From: an uncultured bacterium
GTDB lineage: Bacteria; Armatimonadota; JACIXR01
Direction: 5' to 3'
Assembly (NCBI GenBank): GCA_938041455.1
Contig: CALITO010000002.1
Location: 1 to 64,000 of the forward strand
DNA: 64,000 nt
The translations under genes were made by a program, and so were the position numbers. Every line of letters starts with the position of its first letter. Position 1 is the stretch's first letter. The notes beneath the pieces are model-generated. The model saw only the letters and a list, made by a program, of their open reading frames with translations, did not search any database and was not told the DNA's origin. This document shows positions 57,692 through 64,000 of this stretch, in pieces.

Positions 57692-60169
57692 CTATCCTTC
57701 TCTCCTGCTTACCGCCCCCACCGGCTCTTCTTTGCGGAGGAAAACCACCTTCCCTTCCTCATCAACATCGGCGAGGATTATATCCCCTTCGGTGAATTCC
57801 CCCCTGAGGATAGCCTCCGCCAAGGGGTCCTCTATATATCTTTGGATAGTTCGGCGGAGGGGACGAGCTCCAAAGGCGGGGTCAAACCCTTCCTTAGCGA
57901 GCATCTCCTTCGCCCTTTTGGTTATTTCCAGCTTAATATTATGTTCCTTTAGTTGCTCATTTATCCGGTTTATAAAGAGGTCCACGATTTTGATTATCTC
58001 TTCAAAGGAGAGATCCTTGAAGAAGACTATTTCGTCCACACGGTTGAGGAACTCCGGACGGAAGGTGCTTTTTACCTTCTCTAATAGGGCTTCCCGAGTT
58101 TCCTCATAGTAATAGTCCCTGAGGTCGGAGGTGAATCCTGTTCTTCGTCTCGCGGATATATCTTTCGTGCCGATGTTAGAGGTCATTATTATGAGGGTAT
58201 TTTTGAAATCCACTACCCTGCCCTGGGAATCGGTAAGGCGTCCATCCTCCAAAACCTGCATAAGGATATTGAAGACATCCGGATGCGCCTTCTCTATCTC
58301 ATCTAAAAGGACGACGGTATAAGGGCGACGCCTCACAGCCTCCGTCAATTGTCCCCCTTCTTCATAGCCTACATAGCCCGGAGGAGCACCCACTAAGCGG
58401 GATACATTGAATCTCTCCATATACTCCGACATATCAAGGCGCACCATCGCATCCTCGTTATCAAAGAGGAACTCAGCGAGTGCCTTCGCGGATTCCGTCT
58501 TCCCAACCCCTGTAGGACCAACGAAAATAAAGGAAGCTATCGGTCTGCGGGGGTCCTTTATACCTGAACGCGCACGCCTTATAGCTCTGCTTATAGTCCT
58601 CAACGCTTCCTCTTGCCCAATTATCCGCCTGCTCAATATCTCCTCCATTTTCTGGAGGCGTTCCCTCTCACTTTCCACGAGACGGGAAACAGGTATACCT
58701 GTCCAGGTAGATACGACCTCTGCCACATCCTCCGCGGTCACTACCAACTCCAACTTCTCTCGCTCTTCCTCCCATTTCTTCTCCAATTCCGCCAACTTTG
58801 TTCTCACTTCTTCCTCCCTCACCTTTAATTTCTGTAGCCTTTCATACTCAAGGGCGGCGGCAACGCTCTCCTTTTCCTCTTCTATTCGCTCCAATTCCTC
58901 CTTCAAAGCGCGAATATCCTGGGGAGGAAGTGAGGCACTCAGCTTCACTCTTGAAGCGGCCTCGTCCATAAGGTCTATAGCCTTATCGGGAAGAAATCTA
59001 TCAGTGATATAACGCTTTGAGAGACGAACGGCCGCCTCAAGCGCCTCGTCCGTTATCTGAACCATATGGTGCTCCTCATAGCGACGCCTCAGCCCCTTGA
59101 GTATTTCCAATGTCATTTCCTCGCTCGGTTCTTCCACTCTTACCGGCTGGAAGCGCCTCTCCAATGCAGCGTCCTTCTCCACATATTTGCGATAATCGTC
59201 AAGAGTCGCCGTTCCAATACACTGTATCTCCCCCTTGGAAAGAGCAGGCTTGAGTATACTGGAGGCGTCTATCGCCCCCTCTGCTGCCCCAGCCCCCACA
59301 AGGGTATGTAATTCATCTATAAGTAATATCACCTCTTTTTGACTCCTACGCACCTCATCCAGCACCCGTTTCATCCTCTCTTCAAATTCACCTCTATATT
59401 TCGTCCCCGCAACCAAACCACCCAAATCCAAACTCACGATTCTCTTATCCTTTAGTATATCGGGAACATCCCCCCTCGCTATCTCCTGTGCCAAACCTTC
59501 TACTATAGCGGTCTTACCTACCCCGGGCTCGCCCACTAAAACGGGATTGTTCTTCGTGCGTCTTGACAAAATCTGGATAACCCTCTCTATTTCCTTCTCT
59601 CTTCCTATTACGGGGTCGAGCTTTCTTTCTCGGGCGAGCTGAGTTAAGTCCTTCCCAAATTCGTCTAAGGTAGGAGTGCGTGTTCGGGGACGCCTCACAC
59701 CGACTGTGCCGAGGCTCAATCCCTCCTCTTGTAAATGTTCCGCTACCTCACGTCTTGCCCTATCCAAATCTATGCCCAGTCTCTTCAAAATCAAAGCCCC
59801 CATTCCCTCACCCTCCCTTATCAAGCCCAAGAGAATATGCTCGGTTCCCACATAGGGAGCGCCCATTTGGCGCGCCTCATCATAAGCGAGCTCCATTACC
59901 CTGCTAACTTTATGAGAAGGCATAAGCTCCTCAGGGGGAAGAGGACGAATGGCAAAAGGACTGGATTTTAATTCTCTTTCTATCTCCGCTCGCAAGCGGG
60001 CCAGGTTTACCCCCATCCTTTCCAAAACCCTTGCAGCCACACAATCACTATCCCTCGTTATCGCAAGGAGCAGATGTTCTGTCCCCACCGTAGAGTCTCC
60101 CAGACGTTGGGCCTCATCTTGAGCATAACGGATGATTTTTCTAACTCGTTCTGTGAACCTTTGCCACAT
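57692..60169 (-). CDS. clpC: ClpC AAA+ unfoldase
   Basis: An 825-residue Clp/Hsp100 unfoldase that feeds substrates to ClpP. Two Clp-N repeats occupy about 1-145 ([20 protein letters not shown] and [10 protein letters not shown], then [16 protein letters not shown]). The first AAA+ domain has [16 protein letters not shown] near 208; a middle coiled-coil/UVR-like region spans about 410-470; the second AAA+ domain has [19 protein letters not shown] near 550 and [20 protein letters not shown] near 620. The C-terminal D2-small domain ends [20 protein letters not shown]. The ATG is behind GGAAGGTGA. It heads a five-gene minus-strand operon. No McsA/McsB or CtsR genes are present. Confidence 0.96.
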   Translation of the reverse strand: MWQRFTERVRKIIRYAQDEAQRLGDSTVGTEHLLLAITRDSDCVAARVLERMGVNLARLRAEIERELKSSPFAIRPLPPEELMPSHKVSRVMELAYDEARQMGAPYVGTEHILLGLIREGEGMGALILKRLGIDLDRARREVAEHLQEEGLSLGTVGVRRPRTRTPTLDEFGKDLTQLARERKLDPVIGREKEIERVIQILSRRTKNNPVLVGEPGVGKTAIVEGLAQEIARGDVPDILKDKRIVSLDLGGLVAGTKYRGEFEERMKRVLDEVRRSQKEVILLIDELHTLVGAGAAEGAIDASSILKPALSKGEIQCIGTATLDDYRKYVEKDAALERRFQPVRVEEPSEEMTLEILKGLRRRYEEHHMVQITDEALEAAVRLSKRYITDRFLPDKAIDLMDEAASRVKLSASLPPQDIRALKEELERIEEEKESVAAALEYERLQKLKVREEEVRTKLAELEKKWEEEREKLELVVTAEDVAEVVSTWTGIPVSRLVESERERLQKMEEILSRRIIGQEEALRTISRAIRRARSGIKDPRRPIASFIFVGPTGVGKTESAKALAEFLFDNEDAMVRLDMSEYMERFNVSRLVGAPPGYVGYEEGGQLTEAVRRRPYTVVLLDEIEKAHPDVFNILMQVLEDGRLTDSQGRVVDFKNTLIIMTSNIGTKDISARRRTGFTSDLRDYYYEETREALLEKVKSTFRPEFLNRVDEIVFFKDLSFEEIIKIVDLFINRINEQLKEHNIKLEITKRAKEMLAKEGFDPAFGARPLRRTIQRYIEDPLAEAILRGEFTEGDIILADVDEEGKVVFLRKEEPVGAVSRREG

Positions 60170-60200
60170 AGCTGTCGTTCACCTTCCTTTTCTATAAATG

Positions 60201-60228
60201 ATTTTAACCGCTCTTTCCCCTTTGTCAA
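60201..60228 (-). promoter_or_regulatory. promoter of the clpC operon
   Basis: On the minus strand TTGACA (60228-60223) and TAAAAT (60206-60201) are 16 bp apart. No CtsR-like direct repeat or CIRCE element was seen around it. Confidence 0.7.
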
Positions 60229-60268
60229 TACCCGTCTTCATAAATTTGGTTTCATTGACCACACCTGC

Positions 60269-60296
60269 TTGACAAAAAGAAAAATTAAAATATAAT
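60269..60296 (+). promoter_or_regulatory. promoter of leuA
   Basis: A consensus pair, TTGACA (60269-60274) and TATAAT (60291-60296), with 16-bp spacer. The leader is too short for a leader-peptide attenuator or T-box; AGAGGTG at 60305-60311 is the ribosome site. Confidence 0.8.
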
Positions 60297-60318
60297 TTTT
60301 TAAAAGAGGTGAAACTAC

Positions 60319-61842
60319 TTGCAGGAGAAAATATATATATTTGATACCACTTTGAGAGACGGCGAGCAGTCACCAGGTGCTTCCCTATATCCTGAAGAGA
60401 AGCTCCAGATAGCCCAACAACTTGCCCGTTTAGGGGTAGATGTAATTGAAGCGGGTTTCCCCATCTCCTCGAGGGGGGATTTTGAAGCAGTTAAGCAAAT
60501 AGCGGAAAATGTAGAAGGACCGATAATCTGTGGCCTGGCAAGGGCTAAGGAGGAGGACATAAGAGCGGCGGGAGAGGCGCTGAAATTCGCCAAGAGAAAA
60601 CGCATCCATACCTTTATTGCAACCTCGGAGATACATATGAAGAAGAAACTGGAAATGACACCAGATGAGGTAAAAAAGGCGGCAGTGGAAGCGGTAAAAT
60701 TGGCGAAGGAGTTCTCCGAGGATGTGGAATTCTCCGCAGAGGACGCCACTCGCTCCCAGGTTGATTTCCTCTGCGAGGTATTTGAGGCTGTTTTAGAAGC
60801 GGGGGCAACTACTATAAATGTTCCCGATACCGTGGGCTATGCCCTCCCCTGGGAGTTTGGTGAGCTTATAAGAAAAATAAGAGAGAATGTGAGGGGTATT
60901 GATAAAGTTATCCTAAGCGTTCATTGCCATAACGATTTAGGGCTCGCCGTTGCTAATTCCCTATCAGCTCTCCTGGCAGGAGCGAGACAGGTGGAGGGCA
61001 CGATAAATGGGATAGGGGAAAGAGCGGGTAACGCTGCCCTTGAAGAAGTGGTTATGGGCATTATTACGAGGCAGGATATCCTACCCTTAAGAGTAGATGT
61101 AGATACCACCCAAATTTACCGCACAAGCAGATTGGTATCCGATTTGACGGGTATCCCCATTCAGCCCAACAAGGCAATCGTGGGGGAAAACGCCTTCGCT
61201 CACGAGGCAGGCATCCATGTCCACGGTGTTATGAAGGATAGGAGAACCTACGAGATAATGGACCCTCGCCAAGTGGGAATACCTCAAAGCAGGATAATTC
61301 TGGGTAAACACTCCGGCAGGCACGCCTTTGAGGAGAAGGTGAAGGAGTTGGGATATGAACTCTCAAAGGAGGAATTATCGAGGGCTTACATCCGCTTCAA
61401 GGAAGTAGCAGATAGGAAGAAGGGGATAACGGATAGGGACATTGAGGCGATAATTGCTGACGAAGTCTACGCTCCCCCTGAGGTTCTAAGGCTGGACTTC
61501 GTTCAGGTTACATCTGGTTCAGGGCTTTTGCCCACAGCAACCGTGCGCCTTGTAAGGGAAGATGCCTCTTTCGTGGAATCCGCGGTGGGCGTAGGGCCGG
61601 TGGATGCCATTTATAAGGCCATAGCGAAGGTTTTCGCCCTTTCCCATCAACTGGTTGATTTTAGAGTGGAATCCATAACAGGGGAAACGGAGGCAATAGG
61701 GGAGGTAATGGTGCGGCTGGAGAGGGAGGGAAGGATATACAGCGGTAAGGGAGCTTCCCAAGACATCTTGGAGGCGGCGGCAAAAGCCTATGTTCAGGCT
61801 TTGAATAAACTATTAGCTTTCACAAGAAAGGAAGGGAGATAG
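60319..61842 (+). CDS. leuA: 2-isopropylmalate synthase
   Basis: A 507-residue LeuA, the first committed enzyme of leucine synthesis, condensing acetyl-CoA with 2-oxoisovalerate. [20 protein letters not shown] (residues 9-28) holds the metal-binding Asp and catalytic Arg. [13 protein letters not shown] and [17 protein letters not shown] contain the metal-ligand His pair; [18 protein letters not shown] and [18 protein letters not shown] are signatures. The C-terminal regulatory domain from about 375 suggests leucine feedback control. The start is TTG at 60319, 7 bases from AGAGGTG. No other leucine genes follow, so the pathway is dispersed. Confidence 0.95.
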   Translation: MQEKIYIFDTTLRDGEQSPGASLYPEEKLQIAQQLARLGVDVIEAGFPISSRGDFEAVKQIAENVEGPIICGLARAKEEDIRAAGEALKFAKRKRIHTFIATSEIHMKKKLEMTPDEVKKAAVEAVKLAKEFSEDVEFSAEDATRSQVDFLCEVFEAVLEAGATTINVPDTVGYALPWEFGELIRKIRENVRGIDKVILSVHCHNDLGLAVANSLSALLAGARQVEGTINGIGERAGNAALEEVVMGIITRQDILPLRVDVDTTQIYRTSRLVSDLTGIPIQPNKAIVGENAFAHEAGIHVHGVMKDRRTYEIMDPRQVGIPQSRIILGKHSGRHAFEEKVKELGYELSKEELSRAYIRFKEVADRKKGITDRDIEAIIADEVYAPPEVLRLDFVQVTSGSGLLPTATVRLVREDASFVESAVGVGPVDAIYKAIAKVFALSHQLVDFRVESITGETEAIGEVMVRLEREGRIYSGKGASQDILEAAAKAYVQALNKLLAFTRKEGR

Positions 61843-61845
61843 AAT

Positions 61846-62424
61846 ATGCAAAAGGAGAGAAAAATTAGAGCAGACGAGGTGACGAAAAGATTAGGAATAA
61901 GTATTGCCAAGCTCATCAGCTGGCAAAAGAAGGGGGGATTGCCCCCTGCTCCCCTGAGAGGGAAAAAGAGATATTACACTGAGGAATATCTGGAAGAGGC
62001 TAAGAGGTGTCTGGAGAAGTATCTCAGCACTAAAGAGGTCAGAAATATACTGGGTATCGCAGATACCCTCCTTCAGAAACTGGTGAAGGTAGGGTTTCTC
62101 ACTGCCAAGCTCATAGGAAAGCAGCGTTTCTTCCTAAGAGAGGAAGTAGAGCAATTGAAGCAGAAATACCCTACCCCCCAAGCTCTCATAAAGATGATAA
62201 AGGAGCAGACAGGATATTCCGTTAGTTGGTTGGCGAAACAGTTAGGGATAAGTAGGCAAACCCTCTACACTTGGCTACACCGAGGGTTCCTATCCCTACC
62301 TCAAAAGGGCGGTAAGGTCTTCATTACATCCTCTTATGTGGAGGAAATAAAGGAGAAACTCTCCCAAAAGATAGAGCAAGCACATAAAATAAGAGCCGTG
62401 GTGCTGAGAAGCAGAGGAAAGTGA
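61846..62424 (+). CDS. triple helix-turn-helix MerR/excisionase-like protein
   Basis: A 192-residue basic protein made of three similar winged-helix units. Unit 1: IRADEVTKRLGISIAKLISW with a basic wing (GKKRYY). Unit 2: LSTKEVRNILGIADTLLQKL with wing GKQRFF. Unit 3: SVSWLAKQLGISRQTLYTWL with wing GGKVFIT. Each has the pattern of MerR or excisionase HTH_17 domains. No ligand or catalytic domain is present. Three DNA-binding units in one chain suggest recognition of a long or repeated site. It starts 3 bases after leuA behind GGGAG and overlaps the start of lnt, so the three genes share an mRNA. Target unknown. Confidence 0.8.
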   Translation: MQKERKIRADEVTKRLGISIAKLISWQKKGGLPPAPLRGKKRYYTEEYLEEAKRCLEKYLSTKEVRNILGIADTLLQKLVKVGFLTAKLIGKQRFFLREEVEQLKQKYPTPQALIKMIKEQTGYSVSWLAKQLGISRQTLYTWLHRGFLSLPQKGGKVFITSSYVEEIKEKLSQKIEQAHKIRAVVLRSRGK

Positions 62425-64000
62425 GGCTACTTCTCCTCTGCTCCTCCGCTTTGTTGCTTGTTTTATCTTTTCCCAGGGCAAATCTATTCCCCTTAGCTTG
62501 GTTGTCCCTATCCCTTTTCCTAATAGCAATAAAAGGGAAGAAGCCCCTTGGGGCATTCTTCTGGGGTTGGCTATTTGGTTTTCTCTTTATCGGGGGTCTA
62601 CTCTACTGGATTTTCCTATTCGGTTTCGTCCCCTGGTTTGCCCTCGCTCTTTTTGAGGGTTTTTACTTCGCTATTATTTCTCTCCTTTTCTCCCTATTAA
62701 GGAAAGAAGGCTTTGGAGGAGCCCTTCTTTTTGCCTCCCTCTGGGCGGGAATTGAATATCTGAGGAGCTTGGGAAGATTCGGCTTCACCTGGGGTTCCCT
62801 TGCCCAAAGCCAATATCTGGATATCCCCCTCTTAGGAATAACCAAGCTGGGAGGGATTTTCCTCCTCTCTTTTTTAATCGCTTTCTTAAACGGACTGTTC
62901 GCCCTATCCCCTTTTAAAAAAGCGATTAAAAGCGCCATCCCCATTCTGCTCCTTGCCCATCTACTTGGTTTTTTCCTTAATCGGCTTTATCATCCCCCAG
63001 GAGATATAAGTGTGGCGGTTGTGCAGGCAGGTGAAGGGGAAAGGGTTACCCAACAAGTTGGGCTATGGAGCAGTCCCTCAACGGAAGAACTCATCTCCAT
63101 TTACGATTCTCTGTTAGAAAGCTTGAATTCTCCCCGATTAATAGTCTTTCCCGAGACGGCATTCCCCGTTTCCCTCCCCGATGTCAATAATGTTAAGGAG
63201 TGGGTGGAGAAGACAGCAATTGGCAGAAAAAGTTACATCCTCATCGGCTCGCCGGTCGAGGAAAGGGGAAGTATTTTCAATACTGCCTTTCTCTTCTCAC
63301 CCAAGGGGAAAATTATCGGGAGATACGATAAAGTTCAACTTGTCCCCTTTGGAGAATTTGTCCCCTGGCGGAAAACATTCCCCTGGTTGAAGAAACTGGG
63401 CGTTAGGGACTTCGATTTCTCCCCAGGAGAAGATTGGAACCCCCTGAAAGCGGGGGATTTCTCCCTTGGTGTGATGATTTGTTTTGAGTCCATATTTCCC
63501 AAGGTTGCTCGGGAGATGGCGTTAAAGGGAGCAGATGTATTAGTGGTGATAACCAACGATTCCTGGTTTGGAAAGACTTGGGCGGCGGAACAACATCTTG
63601 CTTTCTCTTCCTTACGGGCAAGCGAAGAAGGTAGGTATCTTCTCCGCTCAGCCACTACAGGTGTTTCAGCAATAATAGCACCCGATGGGAGAATCCTTCA
63701 AAGGAGCGAACTATTCCAACCAGCGATTTTAGAGGGGGAAGTCGGCAAGGGCAAAAACACTCCTTACACTTATACGGGAGATTATATCCTGTTTCTCCTT
63801 CTTCTCCCCCTTCCTCTCGAGCTCTTAAGACGCTTGAAATGGTTACGAACACAATTAAAAAACACCAGGTGGGGAGAGTCAGGTCAGATAAATGTTCTCA
63901 AAGCTCGCATCTCCCCCTTCGTTCTCCGAGACATCAACCTTTTTGTTGAGTTGCGCCCCCCTCTGAGGGCTTCTCCTTCTTCCCTGTTACCTCCTCTATC
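62421..64000 (+). CDS. lnt: apolipoprotein N-acyltransferase (3' end not seen)
   Basis: An inner-membrane Lnt, which adds the third acyl chain to lipoproteins. The GTG at 62421 overlaps the stop of the preceding gene by 4 bases. About six hydrophobic segments cover residues 1-185 (WLSLSLFLIAIKG, AFFWGWLFGFLFIGGLLYW). The nitrilase-type domain has the triad: Glu245 in IVFPETAFP, Lys304 in YDKVQLVPFGEFVPW and Cys354 in GVMICFESI, with NDSWFG nearby. A last helix (ILFLLLLPLPLEL) ends near 475. The frame then stays open about 45 more residues to the window edge and runs antisense to a probable convergent gene; the true stop is not visible. Confidence 0.92.
   Translation, partial: MRLLLLCSSALLLVLSFPRANLFPLAWLSLSLFLIAIKGKKPLGAFFWGWLFGFLFIGGLLYWIFLFGFVPWFALALFEGFYFAIISLLFSLLRKEGFGGALLFASLWAGIEYLRSLGRFGFTWGSLAQSQYLDIPLLGITKLGGIFLLSFLIAFLNGLFALSPFKKAIKSAIPILLLAHLLGFFLNRLYHPPGDISVAVVQAGEGERVTQQVGLWSSPSTEELISIYDSLLESLNSPRLIVFPETAFPVSLPDVNNVKEWVEKTAIGRKSYILIGSPVEERGSIFNTAFLFSPKGKIIGRYDKVQLVPFGEFVPWRKTFPWLKKLGVRDFDFSPGEDWNPLKAGDFSLGVMICFESIFPKVAREMALKGADVLVVITNDSWFGKTWAAEQHLAFSSLRASEEGRYLLRSATTGVSAIIAPDGRILQRSELFQPAILEGEVGKGKNTPYTYTGDYILFLLLLPLPLELLRRLKWLRTQLKNTRWGESGQINVLKARISPFVLRDINLFVELRPPLRASPSSLLPPL
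63934..64000 (-). CDS. possible C-terminal tail of a convergent gene
   Basis: On the minus strand a frame enters from the window edge and ends with TGA at 63936-63934. It reads IEEVTGKKEKPSEGGATQQKG, a Lys/Glu/Gly-rich, disordered-looking tail with codon use like the neighbours. It is only 21 residues, so the product cannot be named. It overlaps the open extension of lnt on the other strand. Confidence 0.35.
   Translation of the reverse strand, partial: IEEVTGKKEKPSEGGATQQKG

Noticed and set aside
1..64000. tRNA, rRNA, riboswitch, CRISPR array, transposase or phage genes
   Set aside because: I looked in the gaps between genes on both strands and saw no cloverleaf-like blocks, repeat-spacer arrays, transposase motifs or integrase genes. 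All gaps are under 300 bases.

Overview
The window looks like part of a chromosome from a free-living, double-membraned, probably thermophilic bacterium of the Armatimonadota or a close relative. This placement is inference. It rests on: a type IV pilin-like protein of the DUF1559 style with an N-terminus and '...FLDGHAKWY' tail common in that phylum; large OPT-like membrane proteins of the DUF6785 style; many long exported carbohydrate-active proteins; Lys/Glu-rich proteins; frequent TTG and GTG starts; and a complete-looking Lpt lipopolysaccharide export set plus Lnt. No RNA genes, CRISPR arrays, insertion sequences or phage genes were seen, and no stretch over 300 bases lacks a gene.

Layout. 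1-2.9 kb: the 5' end of an exported FN3-like protein, a Gfo/Idh/MocA oxidoreductase and a lipoprotein. 2.9-6.0 kb (minus): a GH29 fucosidase translationally coupled to a DUF6785-like membrane protein. 6.1-7.1 kb: a stand-alone pilin-like gene with its own promoter and 3' hairpin. 7.1-19.0 kb (minus): a tight four-gene operon of very large exported proteins (a GxGYxYP protein, two six-hairpin glycosidase-like proteins and a double TIM-barrel protein), the most distinctive carbohydrate locus here. 19.1-30 kb (plus): a phasin-like/ABC1-kinase pair, an ADP-ribosylglycohydrolase, a beta-propeller glycosidase-like protein, a ribose-type ABC permease and binding protein without an ATPase, a GH123-like protein, a CBS-domain protein, an FG-GAP propeller protein and two TatA-like proteins. 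30-42.2 kb: a large exported hydrolase-like protein, a GT4 glycosyltransferase, a DUF4838 protein, transaldolase, an LptF/G permease, a clostripain-family lipoprotein and an exported GH5 enzyme. 42.2-44 kb: an exported GH29 fucosidase with an added C-terminal domain. 44-48.8 kb (plus): an envelope cluster kdsC, metallophosphoesterase, GT2, lptC, lptA, lptB and lptF/G. 48.9-53.2 kb: a polyol-type zinc dehydrogenase, a second DUF6785-like membrane protein and gpsA. 53.2-60.2 kb (minus): the clpC, radA, FrhB-like, AsrA/HydB-like, pyrimidine phosphorylase operon. 60.3-64 kb (plus): leuA, a triple-HTH protein and lnt.

How the parts fit. Exported enzymes break complex glycans, including fucosylated ones. 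The DUF6785-like proteins and the ribose-type transporter are candidate importers. The oxidoreductase, polyol dehydrogenase and transaldolase would feed the sugars into central metabolism. The Lpt, KdsC and Lnt genes show an outer membrane with LPS-like lipid and triacylated lipoproteins. Many promoters are readable: near-consensus boxes, usually with a 16-bp spacer, and several lie so close to the start codon that the mRNAs should be leaderless.
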